Positions 63,301-64,000 of a stretch of DNA of 64,000 bases are shown here, piece by piece (within the stretch, counting starts at the first letter, position 1; each line of letters starts with the position of its first letter). The position numbers were made by a program, and so were the translations under genes. The notes under the pieces were generated by a model, which had not been told where the DNA came from, searched no databases, and saw only the letters and a list, made by a program, of their open reading frames with translations. The stretch lies in NCBI GenBank assembly GCA_013397115.1, contig VWZW01004026.1:1116652-1180651 (forward strand), written 5' to 3'. The stretch is from Edolisoma coerulescens. Its lineage: Eukaryota; Chordata; Aves; Passeriformes; Campephagidae.

Positions 63301-64000
63301 CTGAGTTTCTTATGTCCAGGTGTTGCAGGAGACAGTGGGTAAGATGTAATTACTGAGGCCAGGATGTCTAATAGAGGAGAAAAATCACAAATTCCTAGCA
63401 GTCTAGAGTTCATTGGTTTTGTTCACAAAATAGCTTATTTAAAATCCAGCTGCACTGACAGTGCACCAGCCCCTAACACTGCAGCTCAGAAGGGTGTCTG
63501 GATGCATAACTTTTCCAGGTATTCACAGCCCTCACTAGTTAAAAGAGTGGTCCTGATGGATATCACATCTTTCAGAATTGAGTAGTGTTAGTGGTAGTGG
63601 AGGAGGCAACTGTTCACAAACCCACTGCCTCAGCATTACACCTCACATTATTTACTTTACCACAAAATGTACCGAAGCTTATGAGAACGTGGTGAGGCAC
63701 CTCCTTCAGGAGAGTGTACAAACCCACTGTTTTATAAAGTTCTGTTTGAGAACATCCTGGGTAACCATACCCCAAACCCGTGCATATTCCACTGTTGTAT
63801 GGGTGTATCTGGACTGGCTCTAGGAAATAGGTGTCAGATTTGCAGAGACATTCTGTGGTTGCTGTCAGTATCTGTAACTTTCACAGGACAGGACTGGGAC
63901 TCACAGTAGTGTGAGCTCATAGGGAGGTCTATCTTTCATGATTTTTGGGAATGGTCCAAGGACTGCGGATTATACTGGATTTTATAATCCTGAACATGCC

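Larger units (their letters stand above)
58276..64000. other. Upstream intergenic flank of DOK6
   Basis: AT-rich DNA with the candidate elements at 59.7 and 60.1-60.3 kb, and a mildly GC-richer part at about 62.9-63.1 kb that may be an old repeat. In human the next gene on this side is CCDC102B; I see none of its exons here. Confidence 0.5.

Overview
This window looks like part of a bird nuclear genome. It is mostly AT-rich, gene-poor DNA, with fragments of CR1 non-LTR retrotransposons and solo retroviral LTRs of avian type. It also holds one dense CpG island. There are no bacterial-type operons, and I recognise no tRNA, rRNA or CRISPR. The assignment to birds rests mainly on the CR1 3' ends (the ATTCTATG-type octamer tail at 38.53 kb) and on an LTR family I know from avian genomes.

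The only protein-coding feature I can support is the first coding exon of DOK6 (docking protein 6), on the minus strand at 56815-56880. It encodes 22 residues starting MASNFNDIVKQGYVK and ending in IRSRKLG. A perfect GTGAGT splice donor follows directly (56814 downward). The exon lies in a CpG island of roughly 56.0-57.3 kb, which should carry the promoter and 5' UTR. DOK6 therefore reads right to left. Positions 1-56814 are the 5' part of its very large first intron, and about 57.3-64.0 kb is the upstream flank. I saw no second DOK6 exon, so at least about 56.8 kb of intron 1 is here.

Layout: 1-3.46 kb AT-rich intron; 3.46-3.92 kb CR1 3' end (+); 11.55-11.95 kb CR1 internal fragment (-); 13.6-13.8 kb possible LTR remnant plus a 9-bp palindrome; 17.13-17.65 kb solo LTR (+); 20.1-20.5 kb and 37.4-38.0 kb GC-richer blocks that look like old LTRs; 29.4-29.6 kb CpG-bearing patch; 34.48-34.98 kb well-preserved LTR (+) with three CCAAT modules, TATA box and poly(A) signal; 38.26-38.54 kb CR1 3' end (+); 47.85-47.92 kb CR1 tail; 42.9-49.3 kb several stretches that read like conserved non-coding DNA; 55.1-55.9 kb intronic flank with a 37-nt polypurine tract; 56.0-57.3 kb CpG island with DOK6 exon 1, a GCA-rich 15-bp tandem repeat and upstream start codons; 58.06-58.27 kb CR1 fragment (+); 58.3-64 kb upstream flank with possible distal regulatory DNA.

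The most useful points to follow up are the regulatory architecture at the DOK6 start (overlapping upstream reading frames, triplet repeats in the 5' UTR, the 15-bp intronic repeat) and the candidate non-coding enhancers. I found nothing that reads as a new multi-gene system. The many short open frames elsewhere look like chance frames in AT-rich DNA or readings through retrotransposon remains.
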